Shown piece by piece: positions 1-9,765 of a DNA stretch of 64,000 bases. The stretch comes from Mycobacterium sp. OAS707 (lineage in GTDB: Bacteria; Actinomycetota; Actinomycetes; Mycobacteriales; Mycobacteriaceae), in contig NZ_JADBDS010000002.1 of NCBI RefSeq assembly GCF_014873705.1, positions 186,001-250,000 of the forward strand, given 5' to 3'. Each line of letters opens with the position of its first letter. The stretch's first letter is position 1. The notes under the pieces were generated by a model. The model had not been told where the DNA came from and did no database searches. It saw nothing but the letters and a program-made list of their open reading frames with translations. The translations under genes were made by a program, and so were the position numbers.

Positions 1-141
1 GTTGCTCGGCGCCGGCGACGACGCGACGGGCGCGGCGGCAGTCGGCTCACCCGACGTCTCGGAGGTGTTGACCACGGTCGCACCGGAACAACCGGCGAGC
101 ATACCGACCGCGGACAACGCGGCCATGATGTGGCGGATCAA
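1..141 (-). CDS. Lipoprotein, 5' end only (runs off the window)
   Basis: Read leftward, the frame is open from a TTG at 141-139 to the window edge (47 codons); an in-frame stop lies at 159-157. The product starts with a short basic stretch (Arg3, His4), a hydrophobic core and a lipobox L-A-G-C, so Cys18 would be lipidated and the mature protein anchored outside the cytoplasmic membrane. The visible mature part is Ser/Thr/Ala/Pro-rich linker and gives no clue to function. TTG is preferred over the ATG at 126 because it supplies the basic n-region, lies just after a GGGAGA stretch, and overlaps the stop of the upstream reductase gene (TTGA at 141-138), which implies translational coupling. Confidence 0.55.
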   Translation of the reverse strand, partial: MIRHIMAALSAVGMLAGCSGATVVNTSETSGEPTAAAPVASSPAPSN

Positions 142-1328
142 GCGTCTCCCAACGGTTCACGGGACCGGATCAGCGACTTGATGTCGTCAAGCCCTTCCCA
201 GATGTTCACATTCATTCCTGCCACCACCCGGTCGTCGCCGTCGAGCCAGAACGCGGTGAACTCGCGCTTGGACAGGTCGCCACGGAAGACGACCCTTTCA
301 TAGCGCGGCGCGTGGCCGACGTACTCCATGCCGAGGTCGTACTGATCGGTGAAGAAGTAGGGGAGTTCGTCGTAGGACACCTGCTTGCCGAGCATGCCCG
401 CGACGGCGATCGCGGGCTGCTTGAGCGCGTTGGCCCAATGCTCGGTGCGGATGCGGGTGCCGAACAGCGGATGCTCGGCGGCGGCGATGTCGCCGACCGC
501 GAAGATGTCGGGATCGCTGGTGCGCAGCGACGGATCGACGAGTACGCCGCCGTCGGCGACGGCCAGGCCGGCTTGCTCGGCAAGCCCCGTGTTGGGCGCC
601 GCGCCGACCGCGACCAGCACAGTGTCGGCGTCGACGGTGGAGCCGTCGCCGAGCGCGAGCCCGGTCGCCTTGCCACCGGTGGTGGTGATCTCCGAAACCG
701 AGGCGCCGAGGCGGAGGTCGACGCCGTGTTCGCGGTGCAGGTCGGCGAAGACCTCGCCGACTTCGCGGCCGAGGGCGGCCATCAGCGGCAACTCGGCCAT
801 CTCGACGACGGTGACGTTGACGCCGCGGTCGCGGGCGCCCGCGGCGACCTCGAGGCCGATCCAGCCGCCGCCGACGACGGCAAGCGAAGAACCTTCGACC
901 AGTGCGGAATTCAGCGCGTCGGCGTCGTCAAGCGTGCGCAGGTAGTGGACACCGTCGGCGTCGGCGCCGGGGATCGGCGGCCTGCGGGGTTGCGAACCGG
1001 TGGCGAGCAGGAGCTTGTCGTAGCGCACGGTAGCGCCGTCGGGAAGGGAGACGGTATGGCCGGCCGGGTCGATCGCGGTGACTTCGGTGCCCAGCTGCAG
1101 TTCGATGTGGTGATCGCGATACCAGGCCGAGGAAGCCGGCGTGAAGTCTGAGACTTGTTTCTTGCCTGCCAGGTATTCCTTGGACAGCGGCGGACGCTCA
1201 TAGGGCAGGTGCTCTTCGGCGGCGAACAACACCACGTGACCGTCGAAGTCGTTGTCGCGCAATGCTTCTGCTGCCTTGGCGCCGGCGAGGCCACCGCCGA
1301 CGATGGCGAATGTGGACGACGTTGTCAT
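138..1328 (-). CDS. FAD-dependent ferredoxin-reductase-type oxidoreductase (Rv1869c-like)
   Basis: A 396-residue flavoprotein of the ferredoxin/rubredoxin reductase family, which moves electrons from NAD(P)H through FAD to a small iron-sulfur or similar carrier. Visible signs: an N-terminal FAD-binding G-G-G-L-A-G at residues 11-16, the P-P-L-S-K-E-Y-L segment near 46-53, a second nucleotide-binding G-G-G-W-I-G around 152-157, and the F-A-V-G-D FAD motif near 275. A C-terminal reductase domain covers roughly 315-396. Length and sequence recall M. tuberculosis Rv1869c. It is the penultimate visible gene of a leftward run from Lon and overlaps the next lipoprotein gene by 4 nt. No ferredoxin gene is adjacent, so the partner is unknown. 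Confidence 0.85.
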   Translation of the reverse strand: MTTSSTFAIVGGGLAGAKAAEALRDNDFDGHVVLFAAEEHLPYERPPLSKEYLAGKKQVSDFTPASSAWYRDHHIELQLGTEVTAIDPAGHTVSLPDGATVRYDKLLLATGSQPRRPPIPGADADGVHYLRTLDDADALNSALVEGSSLAVVGGGWIGLEVAAGARDRGVNVTVVEMAELPLMAALGREVGEVFADLHREHGVDLRLGASVSEITTTGGKATGLALGDGSTVDADTVLVAVGAAPNTGLAEQAGLAVADGGVLVDPSLRTSDPDIFAVGDIAAAEHPLFGTRIRTEHWANALKQPAIAVAGMLGKQVSYDELPYFFTDQYDLGMEYVGHAPRYERVVFRGDLSKREFTAFWLDGDDRVVAGMNVNIWEGLDDIKSLIRSREPLGDA

Positions 1329-1355
1329 GTCATCCGACCCTACTCGCAGGCCGGT

Positions 1356-2126
1356 TCAGCCGACACGTGCCGCGAGCAGTTCCTTGAGGGTGCGTGAGTT
1401 GCGGATCGCGTGGCCGCCGAGGTCGTTGTTGAAGTAGACGAGCACCCGCCGACCCTCCGAATGCCATTCGGATAGCCGGTCGGCCCACTGCCGCAGCTCG
1501 TCGTCGGGGTACGAACCGGAATACATCGAATCCTGCGGCGGTCCGTGCATCCGGACGTACACCAGCGAGCTTGTCGCGCGGGGGACACACCGCAGCCCCG
1601 CGCCGCTCATCACCACATATGCGGCGTCGTGACGTTCCAGCAGCGCATAGACGGCCGGATCGTCCCAAGATGGATGCCGCAACTCCATTGCGACGGGAAT
1701 CCAGTCAGGCATCGCGCTCAAGAAATGATCGAGTCGCTCGTCGTTGCGTTCCATCCCGGGATGCAGTTGAACCAGCAGCGCTTCGCGCCGATCACCGAGC
1801 GCGGTCCAGCACCGCTCGAATCGCTCGACCCACGGTTCGGGTGTGCCCAGCCGCCGGTAGTGCGTCAGCCCGCGATGGGCCTTGACCGACATCGTGAAGC
1901 CGGCGGGCAGTCGCTCCCGCCAACCGGAAAAGGTGGCGTCTTTCGGCCACCGGTAGAAGCTGGCGTTGAGTTCGACGGTGTCGTACTCCTCGACATAGCG
2001 GGCCAGCCTCTTGGCCACCGGCAGGCCTGGCCGATACAGCACATCTGCCCAGTGGTCATAGGACCAGCCGGAGGTGCCGATGCGGATCTCGTTACTTCGG
2101 CGGGAGGCTTTTCGCGTAGTCGACAC
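1356..2126 (-). CDS. DUF72 (YecE-like) protein
   Basis: A 256-residue protein of the DUF72/YecE family, a TIM-barrel-like fold of unknown biochemical role that is widespread in bacteria. Typical segments are R-I-G-T-S-G-W near the N-terminus, the T-V-E-L-N-A-S-F-Y-R strand around residue 50, V-Y-V-R-M-H-G in the C-terminal third, and Y-F-N-N-D-x-x-G-H-A near the end. It overlaps the 3' end of the TfoX-N gene by 35 nt on the same strand; because the conserved part starts only about 13 residues in, a start a few codons downstream is possible. It probably belongs to the Lon-led leftward transcription unit. No function can be assigned beyond family. Confidence 0.85.
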   Translation of the reverse strand: MSTTRKASRRSNEIRIGTSGWSYDHWADVLYRPGLPVAKRLARYVEEYDTVELNASFYRWPKDATFSGWRERLPAGFTMSVKAHRGLTHYRRLGTPEPWVERFERCWTALGDRREALLVQLHPGMERNDERLDHFLSAMPDWIPVAMELRHPSWDDPAVYALLERHDAAYVVMSGAGLRCVPRATSSLVYVRMHGPPQDSMYSGSYPDDELRQWADRLSEWHSEGRRVLVYFNNDLGGHAIRNSRTLKELLAARVG

Positions 2127-2424
2127 CGCGGCTCACCCAGCCCGCAAGCTGGCGTTTCGTCTTGACACCGTCGATGGATACCCGAATCCAGCCCCGAGTC
2201 TCACGCCCCGCCATGATCATCGGTTCGACGTGGTCGCGGGCCACCAGCTTTTCCGTCTCGTCCGGAGGAACGCGCACCATCAGCCCGCCGCGGCCGCTGG
2301 CGGCCACCGACATGTTGCCGTTGATCAGGAACGCCAGTCCACCGAACATCCGCTTTTCCTCGACGCCGCGTTCGGCGGCGATGAGCTCACGGATCCGGTA
2401 GGCCAGGTCTTCGTCATAGGCCAT
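2092..2424 (-). CDS. TfoX N-terminal domain protein
   Basis: A 110-residue protein consisting of only the TfoX/Sxy N-terminal domain. Typical features are R-M-F-G-G-L-A-F at about residues 25-32, the G-N-M segment soon after, and a central strand reading G-L-M-V-R-V. In gammaproteobacteria full-length TfoX is a competence regulator. The isolated N-terminal domain is common in actinobacteria and has no established role; nothing here suggests competence genes. It lies 9 nt downstream of the LLM gene and overlaps the following DUF72 gene by 35 nt, so it is very likely co-transcribed with both. Confidence 0.85.
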   Translation of the reverse strand: MAYDEDLAYRIRELIAAERGVEEKRMFGGLAFLINGNMSVAASGRGGLMVRVPPDETEKLVARDHVEPMIMAGRETRGWIRVSIDGVKTKRQLAGWVSRGVDYAKSLPPK

Positions 2425-2433
2425 GAAAGGACG

Positions 2434-3459
2434 TTAGCGCTCGGCCCCGACATTCGGCGTCCAGCCCAACTTCGGCCCCAGCTTCTCCGCCATATCCGTC
2501 ACGATCTGGACATAGTCGTCCTCGTCGAACGTGAACGGCAGCGCGAACGCCACCTCGTTGGCACGTTGGAAGCCGGCGTGGTTGTACAGCGTCTCGGCAA
2601 GTTCGTCGGACGTGCCGACGTAATCGGGGGAGAACATCATGCCGCGCGGGCCCTGCGGTGACTTTGTGCGTTCGAAGCGGGACGCAGCGTACGCGCGGTA
2701 CTTCTCGATCTGCGCCGGCGAAGCCGAGTCGGTCGGAATCACGACAAGGCCGTGTGACACGCGTCCCTCTGGATGATGCGCCAGGAACGCATCGATGTGC
2801 TCACCCTGAATGGTCGCGAAATCGCGGGACTCGGCGCCTTCGATGCTGACCACCGAACTGGTCATGTAGTTGATGCGCTGCTGGCCGGCCCAGATCGCGG
2901 ACGACAGCCCGCCGCCGTACCAGACCCGCGAAGCCAGGCCGGATGAATGTGGCTGCACGTTGCGGGTGAAATCTTCGATGCCGACCTTGCCCTCGAAGTC
3001 GCTCACGGGGTCGCCGCGAAGACACGCCAGCAGCCGCAGCACCCGATCCTTCGAAAAGTTCTCCAGCGCATGGGTTTCCGGGTAGAGACTGGTCTTGTAG
3101 TGGTCGTAGAGCATGGGCGTGCCAACCGAGACGCCGGGATTGATCCGGCCACCCGACAGGACGTCGACCGTCGCGAGGTCCTCGGCCAGCCGCAGCGGAT
3201 TCTCCAGACCGAGCGGGATCACCGCCGTGCCCAATTCGATCCGGCTGGTGCGTTGAGTCGCTGCCGCCATGATCGCGACCGGCGACGAGATGCCCGGTTG
3301 CAGGTGCCGACACCGCAGCCAGACGCTGTCGAAACCGAGCGCTTCAGCGCGCTCGATCATCGACAGCGTCAGCTCGTGCCCGGGTCCTGGATCGGCCGCA
3401 TCGAAACGGCCGATCGTCAGGAATCCGAGCTTGCGCAACGGCTTTCCGGGTGCTGGCAT
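2434..3459 (-). CDS. LLM-class flavin-dependent oxidoreductase
   Basis: A 341-residue luciferase-like monooxygenase-family protein, expected to form an (alpha/beta)8 barrel using FMN or, in mycobacteria, often F420. Family hallmarks are the A-E-A-L-G-F-D-S-V-W-L segment near residue 40, the I-E-L-G-T-A-V-I-P-L strand near 75, and L-S-G-G-R-I-N-P-G-V-S-V-G near 105. The substrate cannot be read from the sequence. Its ATG overlaps the Lon stop codon (T-G-A-T-G at 3461-3457), so translation is coupled to Lon. Coupling of a protease to an LLM enzyme is unusual, but may only reflect operon packing. Confidence 0.82.
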   Translation of the reverse strand: MPAPGKPLRKLGFLTIGRFDAADPGPGHELTLSMIERAEALGFDSVWLRCRHLQPGISSPVAIMAAATQRTSRIELGTAVIPLGLENPLRLAEDLATVDVLSGGRINPGVSVGTPMLYDHYKTSLYPETHALENFSKDRVLRLLACLRGDPVSDFEGKVGIEDFTRNVQPHSSGLASRVWYGGGLSSAIWAGQQRINYMTSSVVSIEGAESRDFATIQGEHIDAFLAHHPEGRVSHGLVVIPTDSASPAQIEKYRAYAASRFERTKSPQGPRGMMFSPDYVGTSDELAETLYNHAGFQRANEVAFALPFTFDEDDYVQIVTDMAEKLGPKLGWTPNVGAER

Positions 3460-5798
3460 CAGGCGGCCACGGTAGCCGGACTGTCCGCAGGCTCAAGCGC
3501 CTGCGCGACGATGTCGGCGACGTCGGTCATCGGCTTGACGTCCAGCGACTCGAGGACATCGGCCGGGACCCCTCCATGTTCGGGGTCGAGGTCGGCCTCG
3601 TTGCGTTGTGGGATGAAAACCGTTGACAGCCCTGCCCGTTGCGCGGCAAGCAGCTTCTGCTTCACACCACCGATCGGCAGCACGCGGCCGTTCAACGTCA
3701 CCTCGCCGGTCATGCCGACATCCGAACGCACCTGACGCCCGGTGGCCATCGACACCAGCGCGGTCACCATCGTCACGCCTGCCGACGGCCCGTCCTTGGG
3801 CACCGCACCCGCAGGCACGTGCACGTGGATCCGGCGGTCCAGCGCCTTGGGGTCGACGCCCAACTGTGCGGCGTGACTGCGGACGTAGGACAGCGCGATC
3901 TGCGCCGACTCCTTCATCACGTCGCCCAGTTGACCGGTCAACTGCAGCCCCGGTTCTCCATCGGTGGCGCCGGCCTCGATGTAGAGCACATCGCCGCCGA
4001 GGCCCGTCACCGCCAGACCCGTCGCCACACCCGGCACCGCCGTGCGTTCCTCCGATTCCGGCATGAAGCGCGGACGGCCAAGGTAGCCAACGAGATCCGG
4101 CTCATCGATGACGAGGTTGGTCGATCCCTCTGATGCCAGTTTTGTGGTTGCCTTGCGCAGCGCCTTGGCCAGCAACCGCTCGAACTGTCGAACCCCTGGC
4201 TCGCGGGTGTAGTCGGCCGCGATCTTGCGCAGCGCATCCTCGGTCACGGTGACCTCGTCGTCAGTCAGCGCGGCCCGCTCCCGCTGCCGGGGCAGCAGGA
4301 AGTCGCGCGCGATCGCGACCTTGTCGTCGGCGGTGTAGCCGTCGATCTGGATCAGCTCCATCCGGTCCAGCAGGGCCGACGGGATGTTCTCGATCACGTT
4401 GGCCGTCGCGAGGAACACGACATCGGACAGGTCCAGGTCCAGCTCCAGGTAGTGGTCGCGGAACGTGTGGTTCTGCGCAGGGTCCAGCACCTCGAGCAGC
4501 GCCGCCGACGGGTCGCCCCGGTAGTCGGAGCCGACCTTGTCGATCTCGTCAAGCAGCACAACAGGATTCATCGACCCCGCCTCGCCGATCGCACGCACGA
4601 TGCGACCGGGCAGCGCGCCGACGTAGGTCCGCCGGTGGCCACGGATCTCGGCCTCGTCGCGAACACCACCAAGGGCCACGCGAACGAACTTGCGGCCCAA
4701 CGCTCTTGCGACGCTCTCACCAAGCGACGTCTTGCCGACGCCCGGCGGACCGGCCAGCACCATCACGGCGCCGGAGCCGCGGCCGCCGACGACCGCCATG
4801 CCGCGCTGTGCGCGACGGGCCCGCACGGCCAGGTATTCGACGATGCGATCCTTGACGTCCTCCAGCCCGTGGTGGTCGGCGTCGAGAATCTCGCGCGCCG
4901 ACTTCAAGTCGGTCGAGTCCTCGGTGCGCGTGTTCCAGGGCAGGTCCAGCACGGTGTCCAGCCAGGTGCGGATCCAACCGCCCTCCGGACTCTGCTCGCT
5001 GGATCGCTCCAGCTTGCCCACCTCGCGCAGCGCGGCTTCGCGAACCTTCTCGGGCAGATCGGCTGCCTCGACGCGGCTCCGGTAGTCATCAGAAGATCCG
5101 GCCCCGTCTTCCGATTCCCCGAGTTCCTTGCGGATGGCCGCCAACTGCTGACGCAGCAGGAACTCCTTCTGCGTCTTCTCCATGCCTTCGCGGACGTCTT
5201 CGGCGATCTTGTCGTTGACCTCGACCTCGGCCAGGTGGTCGCTGTTCCACTCGATCAGCGCCCGCAACCGCTCGGCCACGTCGGGTGTCTCGAGCAGTTG
5301 GCGCTTCTGCACCTGCGTCAGGTACGACGCGTAGCCGGCCGTGTCCGCCAGCGCCGACGGGTCGGTCAGCTGGTTGACGAAGTCGACGATCTGCCACGCC
5401 TCCCGCCGCTGCAGGTAGGCCAGCAGCAGCTTCTTGTATTCGGCGGCCAGTGCACGGGTCTCGTCGGTCGCGGCGGGCTCGGTGACTTCGGTCACCTCGA
5501 CCCACAGGGCAGGCCCCGGACCGTTGGCGCCAGCTCCGATCTGGGCGCGGCTGTTGCCGCGCACCACCGCTGCGATGCCCCCGGCGACCCGGCCGACCTG
5601 CACGATCGATGCCAGCACGCCATAGGACGGGTATCGGTCCTCGAGACGCGGGGCGATCAGCAGCTCGCCGGACTCGCTGGCCCGGGCGGCATCGACAGCG
5701 GCACGTGCCGCGTCATCGAGCTCGATCGGCACGACCATGCCGGGCAGCACGATCGAGTCGCTCAAGAACAAGACAGGCACGGATTTGGCTTCAGCCAT
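3459..5798 (-). CDS. lon: ATP-dependent protease Lon (LonA type)
   Basis: A 779-residue cytosolic AAA+ protease that unfolds and degrades damaged and regulatory proteins. Order of domains: N-terminal substrate-binding domain (about 6-200), helical linker, AAA+ module with Walker A G-P-P-G-V-G-K-T (350-357) and Walker B V-V-L-L-D-E-I-D (413-420), and the C-terminal protease domain. The catalytic dyad is Ser672 in P-K-D-G-P-S-A-G and Lys715 in the G-V-K-Q-K segment, 43 residues apart as in E. coli Lon. Lon is known in M. smegmatis and absent from M. tuberculosis. The membrane-protein gene upstream ends 28 nt away and may share the promoter. I saw no HspR or heat-shock operator in that short gap. 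Confidence 0.97.
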   Translation of the reverse strand: MAEAKSVPVLFLSDSIVLPGMVVPIELDDAARAAVDAARASESGELLIAPRLEDRYPSYGVLASIVQVGRVAGGIAAVVRGNSRAQIGAGANGPGPALWVEVTEVTEPAATDETRALAAEYKKLLLAYLQRREAWQIVDFVNQLTDPSALADTAGYASYLTQVQKRQLLETPDVAERLRALIEWNSDHLAEVEVNDKIAEDVREGMEKTQKEFLLRQQLAAIRKELGESEDGAGSSDDYRSRVEAADLPEKVREAALREVGKLERSSEQSPEGGWIRTWLDTVLDLPWNTRTEDSTDLKSAREILDADHHGLEDVKDRIVEYLAVRARRAQRGMAVVGGRGSGAVMVLAGPPGVGKTSLGESVARALGRKFVRVALGGVRDEAEIRGHRRTYVGALPGRIVRAIGEAGSMNPVVLLDEIDKVGSDYRGDPSAALLEVLDPAQNHTFRDHYLELDLDLSDVVFLATANVIENIPSALLDRMELIQIDGYTADDKVAIARDFLLPRQRERAALTDDEVTVTEDALRKIAADYTREPGVRQFERLLAKALRKATTKLASEGSTNLVIDEPDLVGYLGRPRFMPESEERTAVPGVATGLAVTGLGGDVLYIEAGATDGEPGLQLTGQLGDVMKESAQIALSYVRSHAAQLGVDPKALDRRIHVHVPAGAVPKDGPSAGVTMVTALVSMATGRQVRSDVGMTGEVTLNGRVLPIGGVKQKLLAAQRAGLSTVFIPQRNEADLDPEHGGVPADVLESLDVKPMTDVADIVAQALEPADSPATVAA

Positions 5799-5826
5799 AG
5801 CTCCTCCAAAGTTCAGTCAGATCGAC

Positions 5827-6462
5827 TCAACCCTGGACGGCGCTCCTTTGTTCCCATCGCGCGTGCGCGCGGCCCCCGATCGCGAATGTGGCCGCCATCA
5901 GCACGCCGATCGTCGCCCAGGAGACGATCGAGGTCACACCGTTCGCGACGTCGACGGACACCCGGGCGATGATCACCAGCCGCGCCGCGACCTCGATGAG
6001 CAGCCCGACGCCCCACATCGCGGACAGCAGAATGTGGACGCGACGGCGATAGGCCTGCGCGCCCGGTTCGTCCGTGCCTTCGTCGTCAGCCGGCCGGAAC
6101 CGTTCGGCCACCACCTGCGTCAGGGGAGTCCCGATCACGCAGCTGCCGAGAAAGATCAGCCCGCTGATCCCGTTGACCGCCGTGTTGCCAGAGAGGATGA
6201 GCTTCGGATCGGTGGTGGCCAGCGCCACGGCCAGGCTCAGCCCGAAGGTGAGCACCAGATAGCCGGCGAACGGATCCAGGCGCCGCGCCTTGACCGCGTC
6301 GTAGGTGACCTTCAGCCCGGACAGGATCGTGGCCGTCAGCAGTGCGACGTACTCGGATGCCCCTGCAGCACGCAGGCCGTAGTAGCCGATCAGCGGCGGG
6401 GCGATATCGAGCGCAATGCCGAGAAACATCGCGCGCCGCCGGGATTCAGTCATCGAGGCCAC
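5827..6462 (-). CDS. VC0807-family integral membrane protein
   Basis: A 211-residue protein with about five or six hydrophobic segments, including one after the R-R-R-A near the N-terminus and others around residues 35-55, 65-85, 95-115, 150-165 and 180-200. The D-A-V-K-A-R-R segment between helices and the overall pattern fit the VC0807 family, which has no established function. A charged loop rich in Asp, Glu and Arg occupies roughly residues 118-142. It lies 28 nt upstream of lon on the same strand and divergent from the SDR gene, so the 6463-6509 gap must hold the promoter for this leftward run. Confidence 0.7.
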   Translation of the reverse strand: MASMTESRRRAMFLGIALDIAPPLIGYYGLRAAGASEYVALLTATILSGLKVTYDAVKARRLDPFAGYLVLTFGLSLAVALATTDPKLILSGNTAVNGISGLIFLGSCVIGTPLTQVVAERFRPADDEGTDEPGAQAYRRRVHILLSAMWGVGLLIEVAARLVIIARVSVDVANGVTSIVSWATIGVLMAATFAIGGRAHARWEQRSAVQG

Positions 6463-6509
6463 ATTACTGAGATCGGAATAGCGAAGGGATGAGTGAGGTC
6501 GTAGCTCAC

Positions 6510-7241
6510 ATGACCAAGACCGTCATCGCCATCACCGGGGCCAGCAGCGGCATCGGGGAAGCCACCGCCCGCGTGCTCGCCGCTCGCGGCGCGGCCGTGG
6601 TGCTTGGCGCGCGCCGAACCGACCGGCTCGACCGCATCGCCGCCGAACTACGCGGCGGCGGCGCCGAGGTGGCGACCGCCACGATCGACGTCACCAGACC
6701 CGAGGATCTGCAGCGCCTGGTCTCGACCGCGGTGTCGGAGTTCGGCCGCCTCGACGTGTTGGTGGCCAATGCAGGCATCAGTGTCATCGGGCCGATGGCC
6801 GACGCGGACCTGGCCGGCTGGTCGTCGATGATCGATGTGAACCTGCGCGGTGTGCTGAACGGGATCGCCGCGGCCATGCCGGTGTTCGTCTCGCAGGGCC
6901 GGGGCCATTTCGTGACGATCGTGTCGACCGCGGGCCTGAAGATCACGCCCGACATGGGCGTCTATGCGGGCACCAAGAACGCCGTGCGCACGGTGATGGA
7001 GGCGCTGCGGCAGGAGTCGACCGACGGCACGATCCGGACCACGTCCATCTCACCGGGCTTCGTGCGCACCGAGTTGGACAGCTCGATCACCGACCCCGCG
7101 CTGCGGGCCCAGATACGTTCCAGCATGGACACTTTCGGGCTTGCGCCCGACGCCGTGGCCCGAGCGGTCGCGTTCGCCATCGAACAGCCCCACGACGTGG
7201 AGATCGGCGACATCACCATCCGCCCGACGGTCCAAAGCTGA
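6510..7241 (+). CDS. Short-chain dehydrogenase/reductase (SDR)
   Basis: A classical SDR of about 243 residues that should oxidise or reduce an alcohol/carbonyl with NAD(P)(H). The N-terminal cofactor motif T-G-A-S-S-G-I-G, the N-A-G-I-S strand and the catalytic Y-A-G-T-K (Tyr-x-x-x-Lys) are all present, and Arg residues after strand 2 (A-R-R-T-D-R) favour NADP(H). I prefer the ATG at 6510, since the Rossmann strand follows within a few residues and a GTGAGG stretch lies about 11 nt upstream; an in-frame ATG at 6489 would add seven residues. It is monocistronic, diverging from the VC0807 gene and converging on the antigen 85 gene. Its substrate is unknown. Confidence 0.85.
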   Translation: MTKTVIAITGASSGIGEATARVLAARGAAVVLGARRTDRLDRIAAELRGGGAEVATATIDVTRPEDLQRLVSTAVSEFGRLDVLVANAGISVIGPMADADLAGWSSMIDVNLRGVLNGIAAAMPVFVSQGRGHFVTIVSTAGLKITPDMGVYAGTKNAVRTVMEALRQESTDGTIRTTSISPGFVRTELDSSITDPALRAQIRSSMDTFGLAPDAVARAVAFAIEQPHDVEIGDITIRPTVQS

Positions 7242-7246
7242 CGGCG

Positions 7247-7297
7247 ACCCCCGAACGAGCAGGGAGCCTGCCGTTCGGGGGTGACGGCAGGCTCCCT
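7247..7297. terminator. Overlapping double hairpin, probable bidirectional terminator
   Basis: Between the convergent SDR and antigen 85 genes are two perfect inverted repeats sharing bases. Arm A, 7247-7257, pairs with 7272-7282 (11 bp). Arm B, 7261-7273, pairs with 7285-7297 (13 bp). Bases 7272-7273 belong to both, so only one hairpin can form fully at a time. The GC-rich 13-bp stem is followed by T-G-G-T-T-G-T-G, only weakly U-rich, which is common for mycobacterial terminators. Confidence 0.7.
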
Positions 7298-7312
7298 GGT
7301 TGTGGGTGGTCG

Positions 7313-8377
<1,065 letters not shown>

Positions 8378-8498
8378 CAGGCCGAGGCCGCGTGAGTGGT
8401 GGTGCGACACCGTGTTGTGAAGTCGCGGTTGGCTAACGATTCCGACTCGGCGCGGACTCGAGAACAGCCGATTTGGTGTGTGACCTGTGAGAACAGAG

Positions 8499-9755
8499 TT
8501 ACAGCTGTGACTCGCTGTCGACGCTTGGCGCGGCGCGCCCCATCCGGTACAGCTGTGTCACGTGGTGCGGCGTCAGCTCGTCGAGCGAGGTCACACCGAG
8601 CAGCCGCATCGTGCGGATGACCTGCGCGGAGAGGATTTCGACGGCCCGGTCGACGCCCGCCTCACCACCTGCCATCAAGCCGTACAGATAGGCCCGCCCG
8701 ACGAGGGTGAACCGCGCGCCGAGCGCGATCGCCGCGACGATGTCCGCGCCCGCCATGATCCCGGTGTCCAGCAAAATCTCCGTGTCGCGTCCGAGCTCCC
8801 GGGCGACGGCAGGCAGCAGGTGGAACGGGACCGGCGCGCGGTCGAGTTGGCGACCGCCGTGATTGGACAGCAACACGCCGTCGACACCGAGGTCGACGAC
8901 AGCGCGGGCGTCGGCCAGGGTCTGAATTCCCTTGACCACCAGCTTGTTCGGCCATTGCGCCTTGATCCACGCCAGATCCTCGAACGTCACCGTCGGGTCG
9001 AACATGGTGTCCAGGTACTGCGCGACGGTTCCGGGCCAGCGGTCCAGCGACGCGAACGACAGCGGTTCGGTGGTCAGCAGGTCGAACCACCAGCGTGGCC
9101 GCGGCACCGCGTCAAGGATTGTCCGCATCGTCAGAGTCGGAGGAATGGACATGCCGTTTCGGGTGTCCCGCAGCCGCGCGCCCGCTACCGGAACGTCGAC
9201 CGTCACCAGCAGCGTGTCGAAGCCAGCCGCGGCCGCGCGCTCGACCAAAGCCATCGACCGATCGCGGTCCTTCCACATGTAGAGCTGAAACCAGTTGCGC
9301 CCGTGCGGGTTTGCCGCCTTGACGTCTTCGATGGAGCAGGTGCCCAGCGTCGAGAGAGAAAACGGAATCCCGGCGCGGGCCGCGGCGTGGGCGCCTGCGA
9401 TCTCGCCCTCGGTCTGCATCAGCCGGGTGAAGCCCGTCGGCGCTATCCCGAACGGCAACGCGACGTGATCACCGAGCACCGTGCGGCCGGTGTCGACCTT
9501 CTCGACGTTTCGCAGAATCGACGGGTGAAACTCGATGTCGCGGAACGCCTGCCGGGCGCGCGCCAGTGACAGCTCGTCCTCGGCGGCGCCGTCGGTGTAG
9601 TCGAACGCGGCCTTCGGTGTGCGACGCTTGGCGATTCGGCGCAGGTCCTCGATGGTCAGTGCAGATTGCAGGCGGCGCTTCGTCACATCGAGCTGGGGTC
9701 GCTTGAAGCCGATCAGCGGTGCAAGCTCACCCGGTCTTGGCACGCGTCGCTTCAT
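8499..9755 (-). CDS. lldD2: FMN-dependent L-lactate dehydrogenase (quinone/cytochrome type)
   Basis: A 418-residue FMN-dependent alpha-hydroxy-acid dehydrogenase that oxidises L-lactate to pyruvate and passes electrons to the respiratory chain. Signs are [11 protein letters not shown] near residue 60, F-G-I-A-P-T-G in the first FMN loop, and the active-site S-N-H-G-G-R-Q-L-D in the C-terminal half, giving the catalytic His and Arg. M. tuberculosis LldD2 (Rv1872c) is of similar length. The ATG at 9755 is chosen since the family N-terminus begins there; the longer frame upstream runs into the channel gene. It starts 10 nt after the MscS-like channel stop, so the cyclase-like receptor, channel and lactate dehydrogenase appear to be one operon. 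Confidence 0.92.
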   Translation of the reverse strand: MKRRVPRPGELAPLIGFKRPQLDVTKRRLQSALTIEDLRRIAKRRTPKAAFDYTDGAAEDELSLARARQAFRDIEFHPSILRNVEKVDTGRTVLGDHVALPFGIAPTGFTRLMQTEGEIAGAHAAARAGIPFSLSTLGTCSIEDVKAANPHGRNWFQLYMWKDRDRSMALVERAAAAGFDTLLVTVDVPVAGARLRDTRNGMSIPPTLTMRTILDAVPRPRWWFDLLTTEPLSFASLDRWPGTVAQYLDTMFDPTVTFEDLAWIKAQWPNKLVVKGIQTLADARAVVDLGVDGVLLSNHGGRQLDRAPVPFHLLPAVARELGRDTEILLDTGIMAGADIVAAIALGARFTLVGRAYLYGLMAGGEAGVDRAVEILSAQVIRTMRLLGVTSLDELTPHHVTQLYRMGRAAPSVDSESQL

Positions 9756-9765
9756 GACGCGCTCA

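Noticed and set aside
4452..5972. Open frame of 506 codons on the plus strand across lon
   Set aside because: It is antisense to the unambiguous Lon catalytic domains, is rich in Arg/Gln/His/Val as GC-rich shadow frames are, and shows no domain.
8400..8520. CRP/Cmr-type cAMP receptor sites among repeated TGTGA words upstream of lldD2's 3' end
   Set aside because: No TGTGA has a TCACA partner at the required six-base spacing.
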